Below, piece by piece: positions 35,362 through 44,031 of a stretch of DNA of 64,000 nt (its first letter is position 1; each line of letters begins with the position of its first letter). The stretch lies in NCBI RefSeq assembly GCF_024519455.1, contig NZ_JALJRY010000037.1, positions 1 through 64,000 on the forward strand, in the 5' to 3' direction. The DNA is from Streptomyces sp. STR69 (GTDB lineage: Bacteria; Actinomycetota; Actinomycetes; Streptomycetales; Streptomycetaceae). The position numbers and the translations under genes were made by a program. Below the pieces are notes generated by a model. It worked only from the letters and a program-made list of their open reading frames with translations. It was not told the DNA's origin and searched no databases.

Positions 35362-35398
35362 CCGGCTTCCGGTACGAGCTTCTTCGCCCCCGTCATGA
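35309..35398 (-). repeat. 45-bp tandem duplication of the ABC ATPase 3' end
   Basis: 35309-35353 and 35354-35398 match at 38 of 45 positions. On the minus strand the ATPase ends MTGAKKLVPEAG then TGA. The second copy encodes MAGTRRLVPEAG then TAA in the same frame. The duplicate therefore falls in the spacer and forms the first codons of the epimerase in another frame. Confidence 0.85.
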
Positions 35399-36140
35399 TG
35401 GCCACCGCGTCCTCCATGGAGTGCGACTGCGGGGTGATGACCCCGGCACAGCCGCCGAGGCGCTGGATGTGGATGCGGTCGGCGACGTCGAAGACGTTGG
35501 GCATGTTGTGGCTGATCAGGATGATGCCGAGGCCCTGGTCGCGCAGGTCGCGGACCAGCTTGAGCACCTGGCCGGTCTCGCGGACGCCCAGCGCGGCGGT
35601 GGGTTCGTCGAGGATGACGACCCGGCCGCCGAAGGCGCCCGCCCGGGCGACGGCCACCGACTGGCGCTGGCCGCCGGAGAGCGTCTCCACGGCCTGGTTG
35701 ATGTTCTGCAGGGTGCTGATGCCCAGCCGCTTGATGTGTTCGGCCGCCTGACGTTTCATCTCGCCGGTGTCGAGCATGCGGAACACCGAGCCGAGCACAC
35801 CCTTGCGGCGGATCTCGCGGGCGAGGAACAGGTTGCTGGCGATGTCCAGCGCCGGGGCCACGGCGAGGGTCTGGTAGACCGTCTCGATGCCGGCCTCGCG
35901 GGCGTCCTGGGGCCGTTTGAAGTTCACCTCTGAGCCGTCGACCAGGATGCTGCCCCGGTCGGGGACGAGCGCGCCGGAGAGGCACTTGATCAGGGTGGAC
36001 TTGCCGGCGCCGTTGTCGCCGATGACGGCGAGGACCTCGCCGGGATAGAGGGTGAGGTCGACGTCGTTCAGGCCGACGACCCGGCCGAAGACCTTGACCA
36101 GGCCCTTGGCTTCGAGAACGGGGGCGGTGCTGGTCGTCAC
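35358..36140 (-). CDS. Sugar ABC transporter ATP-binding protein (FrcA-like)
   Basis: 260 aa single ATPase cassette. Walker A is GDNGAGKST, the signature is LSGGQRQSVAVARA, Walker B is VVILDEPTAALG and the H loop is ILISHNM. The compact one-domain form and the segment LVPDRGSILVDG...YQTLAVAPALDIASNLFLARE are those of fructose-type (FrcA) CUT2 importers rather than the double-cassette RbsA/XylG type. The GTG start overlaps the permease stop (GTGA) and its own stop overlaps the epimerase start. Confidence 0.9.
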   Translation of the reverse strand: MTTSTAPVLEAKGLVKVFGRVVGLNDVDLTLYPGEVLAVIGDNGAGKSTLIKCLSGALVPDRGSILVDGSEVNFKRPQDAREAGIETVYQTLAVAPALDIASNLFLAREIRRKGVLGSVFRMLDTGEMKRQAAEHIKRLGISTLQNINQAVETLSGGQRQSVAVARAGAFGGRVVILDEPTAALGVRETGQVLKLVRDLRDQGLGIILISHNMPNVFDVADRIHIQRLGGCAGVITPQSHSMEDAVAIMTGAKKLVPEAG

Positions 36141-37171
36141 GACTTCACACTCCGGATCCACTGGTCGACGGAGACAGCCGCGATCACCAGCACGCCGACT
36201 GTCAGGACTTGGTAGTTGGGGTCGATCCCGGCCAGCGCCAGACCGTTGACGAAGACCTGGACGATGAGCGCGCCGATCAACGAGCCGAGCACCACGCCGC
36301 GTCCGCCGAACAGGCTGGTGCCGCCGATGACGACGGCGGTGATGGACTGCAGGTTGGCGTTGAGACCGCTGTTCGGGTCGCCGCCGCCGACCCGGCCGAC
36401 CAGGATCCAGGCGCCCACCGCGATGGCGAACCCACCGACCACGTACGCGCTCAGCAGCACCCGGTTGACGGAGATGCCGGCCAGGCGGGCGGCCTCGATG
36501 TCGTCGCCGACGGCGTACAGGTGTCGGCCCCAGGCGGTGTAGCGCAGCGCGTAGCCGACCACCGCGTACAGGGCGATCATGAGTAGGACGCCGGTGGTCA
36601 GGTTCAGTTGACCGATGGAGACCGTGTCCGCGCTCCACATGAGGATGTTGCCGGGCTCCAGGGAGACGGTCTGGCCCTTGGCGTAGATGAGCGTGATCGC
36701 GGTGAAGATGCTGAGGGTGCCGAGCGTGACGATGAACGGCGGCAGCTTGATCCTGGTGACCAGCAGCCCGTTGACGGCCTGCGCGGCGATCGCGACGGCC
36801 GCTCCCGCGAGCAGGGCCAGCACACCCGGCACGCCGTTGTCCGCGACGAGCTTCGACATCAACAGCGAGGCCAGCACCATGACCGCGCCGATGGACAGGT
36901 CGATGCCGGCCGTGAGGATGATGACGGTCTGGCCGACGGCCAACGAGCCGATGACGGCCACCTGTTGGGCGACGAGCGACAGGTTCTGCAGCGCGTAGAA
37001 GCGGTCGTTGACGAGGGAGAACACGATGGCGGCGAGCACCAGGACGATCGCCGGGCTGAGTGCAGGCTGACGGTGCAGCACCGACTGGATGCGCTGGGCC
37101 GGCGTGGCGGGCCGGTTGAGGAAGTCCTCCGCCGGCGCCGGTGTCGCTTCACTGTCCACGTGGGTGGTCAC
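36137..37171 (-). CDS. Sugar ABC transporter permease (CUT2, FrcC-like)
   Basis: 344 aa with about ten hydrophobic segments. It has the BPD_transp_2 signatures SLAVGQTVIILTAGIDLSIG and PPFIVTLGTLSIF, then A-W-G-RHLYAVGDDIEAARLAGI, the EAA-like contact loop. GGTSLFGGRG is also present. Only one permease gene is present, so it probably forms a homodimer. The GTG at 37171 has AAGGA upstream. It lies between the binding-protein gene and the ATPase gene. Confidence 0.92.
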   Translation of the reverse strand: MTTHVDSEATPAPAEDFLNRPATPAQRIQSVLHRQPALSPAIVLVLAAIVFSLVNDRFYALQNLSLVAQQVAVIGSLAVGQTVIILTAGIDLSIGAVMVLASLLMSKLVADNGVPGVLALLAGAAVAIAAQAVNGLLVTRIKLPPFIVTLGTLSIFTAITLIYAKGQTVSLEPGNILMWSADTVSIGQLNLTTGVLLMIALYAVVGYALRYTAWGRHLYAVGDDIEAARLAGISVNRVLLSAYVVGGFAIAVGAWILVGRVGGGDPNSGLNANLQSITAVVIGGTSLFGGRGVVLGSLIGALIVQVFVNGLALAGIDPNYQVLTVGVLVIAAVSVDQWIRSVKS

Positions 37172-37271
37172 AGGGGGTCCTTCCGGTTCTGTCCCTTGTG
37201 CGGGCCTTCGTAGGAGGTGTGGTGCGGGTGGGCCACCGGTACGGCACCGGCGGCCCACCCGGCCGACCGGG

Positions 37272-38390
37272 TCAGCTGCCCCAGCAGGCGGAAGCGGCCT
37301 GCGACGGGGACTGGACCGTCAGACCCCCGATGGCCTTGGCGGCGACCAGCGCGGTGCCGGTGTCGTAGAACGACTTGCCGTTGGTGACGCTGGGCTTGCT
37401 GCCACCGCGGGCCAGCTTCGCGATGGAGCTGACGCCGAGGGCCGCCATCTTGCCCGGGTACTGCACGGCGTCGGCGGCGAACTCGCCACTGGTGACGTTC
37501 TTCAGGCCCGAGCAGCTGCCGTCGATCGCGTAGATCGCGACGCTCTTCTCCTTGTTCGCCGCCTTCAGCGCGTTGTACGCGCCCTCGCCCGCCGGCTCGT
37601 TGATCGCGTAGACGACGTTGATGTCCGGGTTGGCCGACAGGCAGTTCTCCATCGCGGTGCGTCCGCCGTCGATGGCGCCCTGGGTGGGCTGGTGGCAGGC
37701 GACCGTGTACGTGCCGCCCTTGCCTCCGGTGTACTTCCCGGTCTTGGCCTCCTTGCCGTTCTCGGTCTTGCTGCCCGGGTCGATGCCCATGCCCTCCAGG
37801 AAGCCGTGGTCGCGGTCGATGTCCACCGAGACGACCTGGTTGTTGAACAGGTCGAGCATGGCGATGACGGCCGGCTTGCCGTCCAGGGCCGCCGCGGCGT
37901 ACTGACCGTCGAGCTTGCCCGCCTGCTCGTTGTCGGTCGCGTAGGTGATGTCCGCGACGCTCGCCGGGTTCGGTGCGGTGTCCAGGGCGATCACGAAGAG
38001 GCCGGCCTGCTTGGCGCGCTTCAGCGCGGTGTTCACCGCGTCGCCGTTGGTGGTGATCAGGATGCCCTTGTCGCCGCGCGAGACGGCGTTGTCGATGGCG
38101 GTGATCTGGGTCTGGGTGTCGCCGTCCGACGTTCCCGCCGCCACGGTGAGGCTCACCTTGTCCTTGGCGGCCTGCGTCTTGGCGTCCTTCTCCATGCTCA
38201 CGAAGTACGGGTTGCTCAGCGTCTTCAGGATCAGTGACACGCCCACCTTCCCGCTGCCGGACGACGAGGAGCCTGAGTCGGAGGAGCCGCAGGCGGCGAG
38301 GGTGGCGCCGAGGCAGATGGTGACGCCGACGGCTGCCGCCCGGGTGCGCCGACTGCGGAGGCCCGACGCCTGGCTGGAGGAGAGGTTCAT
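37272..38390 (-). CDS. Sugar-binding lipoprotein of CUT2 ABC importer (FrcB-like)
   Basis: 372 aa. The signal peptide ends in a lipobox with C34 (ATLAAC), followed by a Ser/Gly linker. The mature protein has the periplasmic-binding-protein type I pattern: KVGVSLILKTLSNPYFVSMEKDA, then AAGTSDGDTQTQI. ILITTNGDAVNTAL, FVIALDTAP and INVVYAINEPAGEGAY follow. It begins the operon binding protein - permease - ATPase - epimerase. The substrate is likely a monosaccharide; FrcB-like features hint at fructose or a related sugar, unproven. It starts with ATG and AGGGA 7 nt upstream. It is controlled, by position, by the divergent LacI regulator. Confidence 0.92.
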   Translation of the reverse strand: MNLSSSQASGLRSRRTRAAAVGVTICLGATLAACGSSDSGSSSSGSGKVGVSLILKTLSNPYFVSMEKDAKTQAAKDKVSLTVAAGTSDGDTQTQITAIDNAVSRGDKGILITTNGDAVNTALKRAKQAGLFVIALDTAPNPASVADITYATDNEQAGKLDGQYAAAALDGKPAVIAMLDLFNNQVVSVDIDRDHGFLEGMGIDPGSKTENGKEAKTGKYTGGKGGTYTVACHQPTQGAIDGGRTAMENCLSANPDINVVYAINEPAGEGAYNALKAANKEKSVAIYAIDGSCSGLKNVTSGEFAADAVQYPGKMAALGVSSIAKLARGGSKPSVTNGKSFYDTGTALVAAKAIGGLTVQSPSQAASACWGS

Positions 38391-38427
38391 GACGTGATCC
38401 CTTTCGAGCCGTCCCTTGGTCGACGCT

Positions 38428-38443
38428 GAGACAACGTTGACTC
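38428..38443. promoter_or_regulatory. LacI-type operator O1 (sugar operon side)
   Basis: GAGACAACGTTGACTC is a 16-bp palindrome with a CG centre and one mismatched pair, the classic LacI/GalR operator form. It lies 38 bp upstream of the binding-protein start. Confidence 0.65.
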
Positions 38444-38529
38444 GACGGGATAGTGGGCCCGTATGGACGAGTGCGTCAAGACACTGGTAAACATGCGTCG
38501 GCAACAAGTCGGTAACGCGCAATCAGTTG

Positions 38530-38545
38530 GAGACAACGATGACTC
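38530..38545. promoter_or_regulatory. LacI-type operator O2 overlapping the regulator start codon
   Basis: GAGACAACGATGACTC differs from O1 at one base and contains the regulator's ribosome site edge and its ATG (38539-38541). This suggests autorepression. The O1-O2 spacing is 102 bp, close to ten helical turns. Confidence 0.6.
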
Positions 38546-39597
38546 AGGGCGAGCCGCCGTCGCCGTCCCCCCGCAGCCGCCCCACCATGCGCGAGGTGGC
38601 GGCACTGGCAGGCGTCGCCATCAAGACGGTCTCCCGCGTGGTCAACGAGGTGCCCACCGTTGATCCGGCCATCGCCGCCCGGGTGCGTGACGCGGCCGAC
38701 AAACTGGGCTACCGGCCGAACCTGACCGCCAGCAGCCTGCGCCGCGGGGACGGTCGTACGGCCACGATCGGGATGCTCGTCGAGGACTCGGCGAACCCGT
38801 TCTCGGCGGCGCTGAGCCGCACCGTCGAGAACGTGGCACGCGAGCGCGGAGTGCTCGTGCTGGTCGGAAGCCTCGACGAGGACCCGGCCCGGGAACGGGA
38901 GTTGGCCCGTGCCCTCATCGACCGGCGGGTCGACGGCCTGGTGATCGTGCCGGCCGGCCGCGACCACAGCTATCTGATCAGCGAGCAGCGATCGGGCACC
39001 TGCATGGTCTTCGCCGACCGCGAGCCCAGCCTGCTCGACGCGGACACCGTCGTCTCCGACAACCGGCAGGGTGCCGTCAGCGCCGTCAACCACCTGCTGA
39101 AGGGCGGCCACCGCCGCATCGCCTACCTCGGCGACCGCGCGACCATCTCCACCGCCGCCCAGCGTTTCGACGGCTACCGGCACGCCCTGGAGGTCGGGCA
39201 CATCGAGTACGACGACGAGATCGTCCGGCACACCGGGGCCAGCGAGGAATCCGCGATCGCCGCGACCCGGCGGCTCCTGGCGCTGCCGAACCCGCCCACC
39301 GCGCTGTTCACCAGCCAGAACTTCGTCACCATAGGGGCCGTGCGAGCCCTGCGCGCACTCGGTCTGCAGGACACCGTCGCCCACGTGGGCTTCGACGACT
39401 TCCCCCTGGCCGACCTCCTCAGCCCGGGGATCTCCGTCATCGCCCAGGACGTCGAGCAGTTGGGCAGGACGGCCGCCGAGATGCTCTTCCGCAGACTGGA
39501 CGGCGACCGGTCACCCACCCGCGCCGTCACCATTCCGACCCGGCTGATCGAGCGGGGATCCGGCGAGATCAGGGCCGACGGACCCCACCACGGCTGA
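38539..39597 (+). CDS. LacI-family repressor of the sugar importer operon
   Basis: 352 aa. The HTH MREVAALAGVAIKTVSRVVNE is followed by the hinge helix region LGYRPNLTASSLR and a periplasmic-binding-like sensor core (TIGMLVEDSANPFSAALSRTVEN, DGLVIVPAGRD, RFDGYRHAL, VGFDDFPLADLL). It is divergent from the binding-protein gene. The ATG at 38539 has GGAG 6 nt upstream; a TTG at 38527 is less likely. The inducer is probably the imported sugar or its phosphate. Confidence 0.92.
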   Translation: MTQGEPPSPSPRSRPTMREVAALAGVAIKTVSRVVNEVPTVDPAIAARVRDAADKLGYRPNLTASSLRRGDGRTATIGMLVEDSANPFSAALSRTVENVARERGVLVLVGSLDEDPARERELARALIDRRVDGLVIVPAGRDHSYLISEQRSGTCMVFADREPSLLDADTVVSDNRQGAVSAVNHLLKGGHRRIAYLGDRATISTAAQRFDGYRHALEVGHIEYDDEIVRHTGASEESAIAATRRLLALPNPPTALFTSQNFVTIGAVRALRALGLQDTVAHVGFDDFPLADLLSPGISVIAQDVEQLGRTAAEMLFRRLDGDRSPTRAVTIPTRLIERGSGEIRADGPHHG

Positions 39598-39829
39598 ACC
39601 TCCGCCCACGACGGGACAGCCTTCGGGTCGGGAACGTGCACGCCCCCTCACCACGCATCCCGAGTTCGACCGGTCCCACGCGTGCCATGGTCGACGCCGA
39701 TGACGCACTGCGGGAGTACGCGCGGACGAACGGCTCCGAGCCCGGGGCGGACGGGCGCGTCCAGGTCGGGTACGTCCAGGTCGGGTACGTCCACGCGACG
39801 ATCCGGTTCGAGTCCCCACTGCGCCCCGG

Positions 39830-41431
39830 TCACTTGGCCTCGGACCCGGCCCCGTCACCGGATCGGCGAGCAGGCTCGGGTACCGCACTCGCCACGGAGT
39901 CGGTGGCCGCCCCGGGCCGCAGGGCGAACGTCAGCGCAGCCGCCCCCAGGAGCGCGGCGAGCATGATCCAGACGGTGCCGACGTGCATGGCGTGCAGGAA
40001 CGCGTCGTCGGCGGCATCGGCGAGAGCGGGCCGGTGGATCGCGGTGGCGGTGTGCCTGGCCTGTTCGGCGGAGATCCGTGCCCGGTCCCCTACCGGGTCG
40101 GGGACATCGCTCAGCGCGGGTTCGATCGCGCGCCGGTAGACGATCGACATGATCGTGCCGCCGACCGCGATCCCGAGCACGCTGCCGGTCTGCCGCACGG
40201 TGTTGGTGACGGCCGACCCGGCCCCGGCCCGTTCCAACGGCAGGGAGCCGATCAGCAGCGCCGTCACCGGGCCGATCACCATGCCGATGGCGAGCCCCTG
40301 CACCAGCAGCAGGATCTCGATCCGGACGAGCGGGGTGTCCAGTCCGAGGAACCCGTACGCGCCCATGGTCAGCGCCGCCACGGCGAGCGACGGCGGGGCG
40401 ACGGCCAGGAGCGAGGTGCGGCGGACCAGCCGCGCACCGAGGGGCGCTCCGGCGATCGCGCCGACCGCGGTCGGAAGACCGGCCAGGCCCGCTTCCGTCG
40501 GCGAGAAGCCACGCGCGCCCTGCAGGTAGAACGCGTTGTAGAAGGTGACGGCGGCCACGGCGAAGAGCAGCAGCCCGAGGGCCGCGTTGCCGCCGCCGAA
40601 GGTGCGGCGGGCGAGCAGCCGGGGATCGAAGCCGGGCACCTCGGCGCGCAGTTCGACGAGGACGAAGGCGGCCAGCAGGACCAGCCCGACGGCGATCGGG
40701 GCCCAGACGTCCGTACGGCTCCACGCGATCACCTGTCCGGCACGGATCAGCCCGTAGGACAAGGCCGCGAGTCCGCTGATCGACAGCAGCATTCCGGCCG
40801 GGTCCAGCGGGCGCCGGACGGGGCTGCGGAAATTCGGGACCACGACGGCTGTGCCGGCCAATGCGACCGCCACGACCGGGACATTGACCAGAAAGACCGA
40901 GCCCCACCAGAAATGGTCGAGAAGTACGCCGGCCAGCACCGGGCCCACCGCCATTCCGGCACCGGCGGACGTCGAGAAAACGGCGATCGCGGTCGACCGC
41001 GCGGGGCCGGTGAAGGTCCACATGAGAATGGCCAGGTCGGCGGGCATGATCAGCGCGCTGCCCACCCCCATCGCGGCCCGTGCGGCGATCAGTCGGCCCG
41101 CGTCGCCCGCGTACGCCGCCCACAGCGAAGCCCCGGCGAAGACCACGAGTCCGACGGTGAGCACGGCCCGGTGGCCGAAGCGGTCGCCCAGTGCACCGGC
41201 GGTGAACATCAAGGTGGCGAAGGCCAGGGTGTACGCGCCCGTGGCCCACTGGAGTTCGGCCGGACCGGCGTCCAGTCCGCGGACCGGGTCGGCGAGGGTC
41301 TCCAGGGCGGTGCTCAGGACGGTGTTGTCCAGCCAGATCAGCAGCGAGCACAGCATGAGAACGGCGAGGATCATCCGCTGTCTCGACCTGGGCAATGTCA
41401 CAGGTGTGGTCGGGGACGTGGACGTGGTCAT
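39830..41431 (-). CDS. EmrB/QacA-type multidrug MFS transporter (DHA2)
   Basis: 533 aa with about 14 membrane segments. Motif A-like sequence AGALGDRFGHRAVLTVG, motif C-like AGAGMAVGPVLAGVL and LIWLDNTVLSTALETL in TM1 are present. A long C-terminal extracytoplasmic/cytoplasmic segment (YRRAIEPALSDV...) is typical of actinobacterial DHA2 exporters. It would export hydrophobic or cationic compounds with proton antiport; the substrate is unknown. The ATG at 41431 is preceded by a G-rich site. No TetR gene is adjacent. The 41432-41733 region carries repeated GTCAATT boxes. The 39598-39829 interval has no gene, only a 15-bp tandem repeat near 39763-39792. Confidence 0.9.
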   Translation of the reverse strand: MTTSTSPTTPVTLPRSRQRMILAVLMLCSLLIWLDNTVLSTALETLADPVRGLDAGPAELQWATGAYTLAFATLMFTAGALGDRFGHRAVLTVGLVVFAGASLWAAYAGDAGRLIAARAAMGVGSALIMPADLAILMWTFTGPARSTAIAVFSTSAGAGMAVGPVLAGVLLDHFWWGSVFLVNVPVVAVALAGTAVVVPNFRSPVRRPLDPAGMLLSISGLAALSYGLIRAGQVIAWSRTDVWAPIAVGLVLLAAFVLVELRAEVPGFDPRLLARRTFGGGNAALGLLLFAVAAVTFYNAFYLQGARGFSPTEAGLAGLPTAVGAIAGAPLGARLVRRTSLLAVAPPSLAVAALTMGAYGFLGLDTPLVRIEILLLVQGLAIGMVIGPVTALLIGSLPLERAGAGSAVTNTVRQTGSVLGIAVGGTIMSIVYRRAIEPALSDVPDPVGDRARISAEQARHTATAIHRPALADAADDAFLHAMHVGTVWIMLAALLGAAALTFALRPGAATDSVASAVPEPARRSGDGAGSEAK

Positions 41432-41733
41432 GAATTGACCCACCTCGGGTGCGATCGATAAAGAGCCGACGCCTGGACCGTAGGGAATTAAAACACCCCT
41501 GTCAATTCCCATTTCCCGTGAACAGGCGTATCCCCGGGGCGAGTTACCGAGGCCACACCGGAGCCCCTCTGTCAATTAATTCACGAGAAATCGCAGCCGG
41601 TTTGAATAATTCACCGAGGACATATCGCAAGCCTATTTGTCAATTCCCGATCCGCCGGAGTCGTCGCCCGGACGACAGCGGGCGTGTCAGGATGATGATC
41701 TGACAGCCACTCACCAAGACGGAGCCTGGCCTC
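41432..41733. promoter_or_regulatory. Divergent region with GTCAATT boxes at 68-70 bp spacing
   Basis: GTCAATT occurs at 41501, 41571 and 41639 on the plus strand and as AATTGAC at 41433-41439, giving steps of 68, 70 and 68 bp. The region is more A/T-rich than its surroundings. The spacing is near 6.5 helical turns. It lies between the DHA2 exporter and the DUF574 methyltransferase. No gene is seen here. Confidence 0.45.
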
Positions 41734-42552
41734 ATGACCTCTCCCAGCGGGGACGGCAGTGGCGCCCAGCCACTGATCATCGACACCAGCAAGCCCCACC
41801 CGGCGCGGATGTACGACTACTTCCTCGGGGGGAAGGACAACTACCCGGTCGACCGGGACGCCGCCGAGCAGTTCATCAAGGCCGCGCCCGAGGTGCGCGA
41901 GGGCGTCCGGGCCAACCGGCGCTTCATGCACCGGGCCGTCCGGCATGTCGTGGAAGAGGGCGGGGTGCGGCAGATCCTCGACATCGGGACCGGGCTGCCG
42001 ACCGAACCCAACGTGCACCAGATCGCGCACGCCATCGCCCCGGACACCCGGATCGTCTACGTCGACAACGACCCGATCGTCAGCACCCACTCGATGGCCC
42101 TCATGGAGGACACCGACACCTCCGTCATCCTGGCCGACCTGCGCGATCCCCGCGCCATCCTCGACCACCCCGAGGTCCGCAAGGCGATCGACTTCGACCA
42201 GCCGGTGGCCGTACTGCTGGTGGCGGTCGTGCACTTCCTCGCCGACGACGGGGACCCGTACGGCATCGTCGCCACCCTGCGCGACGCGCTGCCGGCCGGT
42301 TCCTACCTCGTCCTCTCCCACGCCACCGGTGACGTCCACGAGGACCAGCGCGAGGAGGCGGCGTCCGTCTACAACCGGGCCACTGCCACCCTCAACCTCC
42401 GCACCCACGCCCAAGTCCTGGACTTCTTCGGCGACTTCACCCTCGTGGACCCGGGCCTGGTCCGCGTCACCCACTGGCGCCCCGAGCAGACACCGAACCC
42501 GGACGCCCCGCTCATCGGCATCTATGGCGGGGTGGCCCGCAAGGAGAGCTAG
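41734..42552 (+). CDS. SAM-dependent methyltransferase, DUF574 / Methyltransf_19 family
   Basis: 272 aa. Family hallmarks are the N-terminal motif IDTSKPHPARMYDYFLGGKDNYPVDR, ANRRFMHRAVRHVV and the SAM-binding strand ILDIGTGLPTEPNVHQIA. RIVYVDNDPIVSTHSMAL is the acidic strand-2 motif, followed by VAVLLVAVVHFLAD. Streptomyces carry many paralogues. The substrate is unknown and at least one group is linked to morphological regulation. A stand-alone gene, convergent with the MerR gene downstream. Confidence 0.9.
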   Translation: MTSPSGDGSGAQPLIIDTSKPHPARMYDYFLGGKDNYPVDRDAAEQFIKAAPEVREGVRANRRFMHRAVRHVVEEGGVRQILDIGTGLPTEPNVHQIAHAIAPDTRIVYVDNDPIVSTHSMALMEDTDTSVILADLRDPRAILDHPEVRKAIDFDQPVAVLLVAVVHFLADDGDPYGIVATLRDALPAGSYLVLSHATGDVHEDQREEAASVYNRATATLNLRTHAQVLDFFGDFTLVDPGLVRVTHWRPEQTPNPDAPLIGIYGGVARKES

Positions 42553-42575
42553 GGAGAGTCGGGGCACAGCCGAGG

Positions 42576-43343
42576 TCATGCCGTGGAGCGGCGGGCGCGG
42601 TCGAGGTAGGCGGTCAGGTCGTGCCAGGCGTCGGGCGGAGCCGTCGGATCGCCTGACATCACGGCCGGCTCGTGCCGCCAGGCGGACCGCACCCCGGCCG
42701 AGATCTCGCTGTCGCCCCCGTTGAACAGCGAGCTCAGTTCGTCCATGCGTGCCACCAGCTTCAGCACCCGGGGGTCCGCCGGCTCCACCCCCGCGGTGCG
42801 CAGCGCCTCGGCCCTGCGGTACAGCTCCGGCCACTCGACCTCCAGCAGGTAGTGGGCGGCGGGGCCCAGCGCTGCCACCCCGTCGTGCAGTGTCTGCAGT
42901 TGGTCGTCGTCGAGGTGGCGCCGCAGGGCTTCCGTGCGCTCCGGTCCCGCGCCGCCCATCGTCCCGAGTGCGCCGATCAGGGTGGAGATCTCGGGTGCCC
43001 GGTCGGCGGCCAACTCACCCTGGATATGGGCGAGTCGTTGCCTCAGAGCTTCCAGGGACGCGAGGGCGGCTTCGACGCCGGCCAGGTGCTCGCCCACCAG
43101 CCGGACCGGGTCGACTCCGGCGTCCAGGCACGTGGCGATGGTCTCCAGCCCCAGCCCGAGCCGGCGCAGCGCGAGCACCTGGTACAGGCGGACCGCATCC
43201 TCCTCGGTGTACTCGCGGTGCCCGGCGGCCGTACGCCTGGACGGGCTGAGCAGCCCGATCCGGTCCCAGTGGTGCAAGGTGCGAACAGTCAGCCCACTCG
43301 CCTCGGCGAGCGCTCCGACCTTCCATGTCTGGTCGATGCTCAT
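42576..43343 (-). CDS. MerR-family regulator with TipA-like C-terminal domain
   Basis: 255 aa. The MerR HTH and wing are WKVGALAEASGLTVRTLHHWDRIGLLSPSRRTAAGHREY, then YQVLALRRLGLGLETIATCL. A dimerisation helix (LASLEALRQRLAHIQGEL) is followed by a TipAS-like helical domain (LHDGVAALGPAAHYLLEVEWPELYRRAEALRTAGVEPADP). TipAS domains bind thiopeptides and other hydrophobic drugs covalently or tightly. There is no Cys at an obvious equivalent position in the C-terminal domain, so ligand binding would be non-covalent. Confidence 0.88.
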   Translation of the reverse strand: MSIDQTWKVGALAEASGLTVRTLHHWDRIGLLSPSRRTAAGHREYTEEDAVRLYQVLALRRLGLGLETIATCLDAGVDPVRLVGEHLAGVEAALASLEALRQRLAHIQGELAADRAPEISTLIGALGTMGGAGPERTEALRRHLDDDQLQTLHDGVAALGPAAHYLLEVEWPELYRRAEALRTAGVEPADPRVLKLVARMDELSSLFNGGDSEISAGVRSAWRHEPAVMSGDPTAPPDAWHDLTAYLDRARRSTA

Positions 43344-43397
43344 GCGTCAACGATGCTCCCTGACGCCGTGTGAGGTGCAAGCCCACGGGGAGGGCGG

Positions 43398-43500
43398 TCA
43401 GGACGCGGTTCCGGGCAGGTCGAACCACACCGCCTTGCCCCCGGGCGGGACGGTGTAGCCGGCTACACCCCCGACCAGGCAGCCCGCCCCCTCGTGGCGG
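43398..43500 (-). pseudogene. C-terminal fragment of an RsbW-like ATPase
   Basis: The leftward frame ending at 43398 reads HEGAGCLVGGVAGYTVPPGG-KAVWFDLPG. The KAVWFDLPG end is the usual C-terminus of Streptomyces RsbW-like ATPases, but the N- and G-box regions are missing upstream. It is short, so it could be coincidental. Confidence 0.3.
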
Positions 43501-43572
43501 CAGCCCGCCCGCGGGATCGTTGATCTCAGAAGGTCAGAGCCAAGGTCAACCACTCGCCGGAAGGAACCCGAC

Positions 43573-43734
43573 ATGCCGCACGCCGCCGCCATCTCCCTCA
43601 CGAAGAACACCCGTACCGCCCAGCCGTCGGCGGACACACCCCGGCGAACCCCTCGCACCACCCCCCGCGTGATGCCCCTCTGGCAGGCGATGGCCCACCT
43701 GTTCGCCCCGGCCGACGGCACAGTGCGGCCCTGA
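43573..43734 (+). CDS. Small hypothetical protein, 53 aa
   Basis: The ATG at 43573 has GGAAGGA 7 nt upstream. The sequence is basic and Thr/Pro-rich in the middle (TPRRTPRTTPR) and ends with MPLWQAMAHLFAPADGTVRP. I do not recognise a family. The good ribosome site and the high GC third positions support it. The following 43735-44031 is pyrimidine-rich and has no other gene. Confidence 0.4.
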   Translation: MPHAAAISLTKNTRTAQPSADTPRRTPRTTPRVMPLWQAMAHLFAPADGTVRP

Positions 43735-44031
43735 ACCCCCTCGTCACCCGCCGGTCGCGCGGCCCGCGTCCCGAACAACCCGTCTCCCCCTCCGCAAGCC
43801 GGGGTCATCCCTAACCGGTCACCAGGGTGCACAGCAGTTAGATTTACCCCCAGCCTCCACCGACCCCCCGCACCGGACGCCCGACCCCACTCGACCCGAC
43901 CCCACCCCACCCCACTGATCCACTCGCGACGCACAGCCGACAAGCGCCGACAAAGCGCCGCCGAAGCGCCGTGAAAGCCAGGCCCTCGCAGTCATCCCCA
44001 GTGCACCCGCCGTTCACATCCCCCGCGAAAC

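Noticed and set aside
43840..43920. Pyrimidine-rich CCCCACC-type tract
   Set aside because: Low-complexity spacer; no ordered repeat or structure that I can support.
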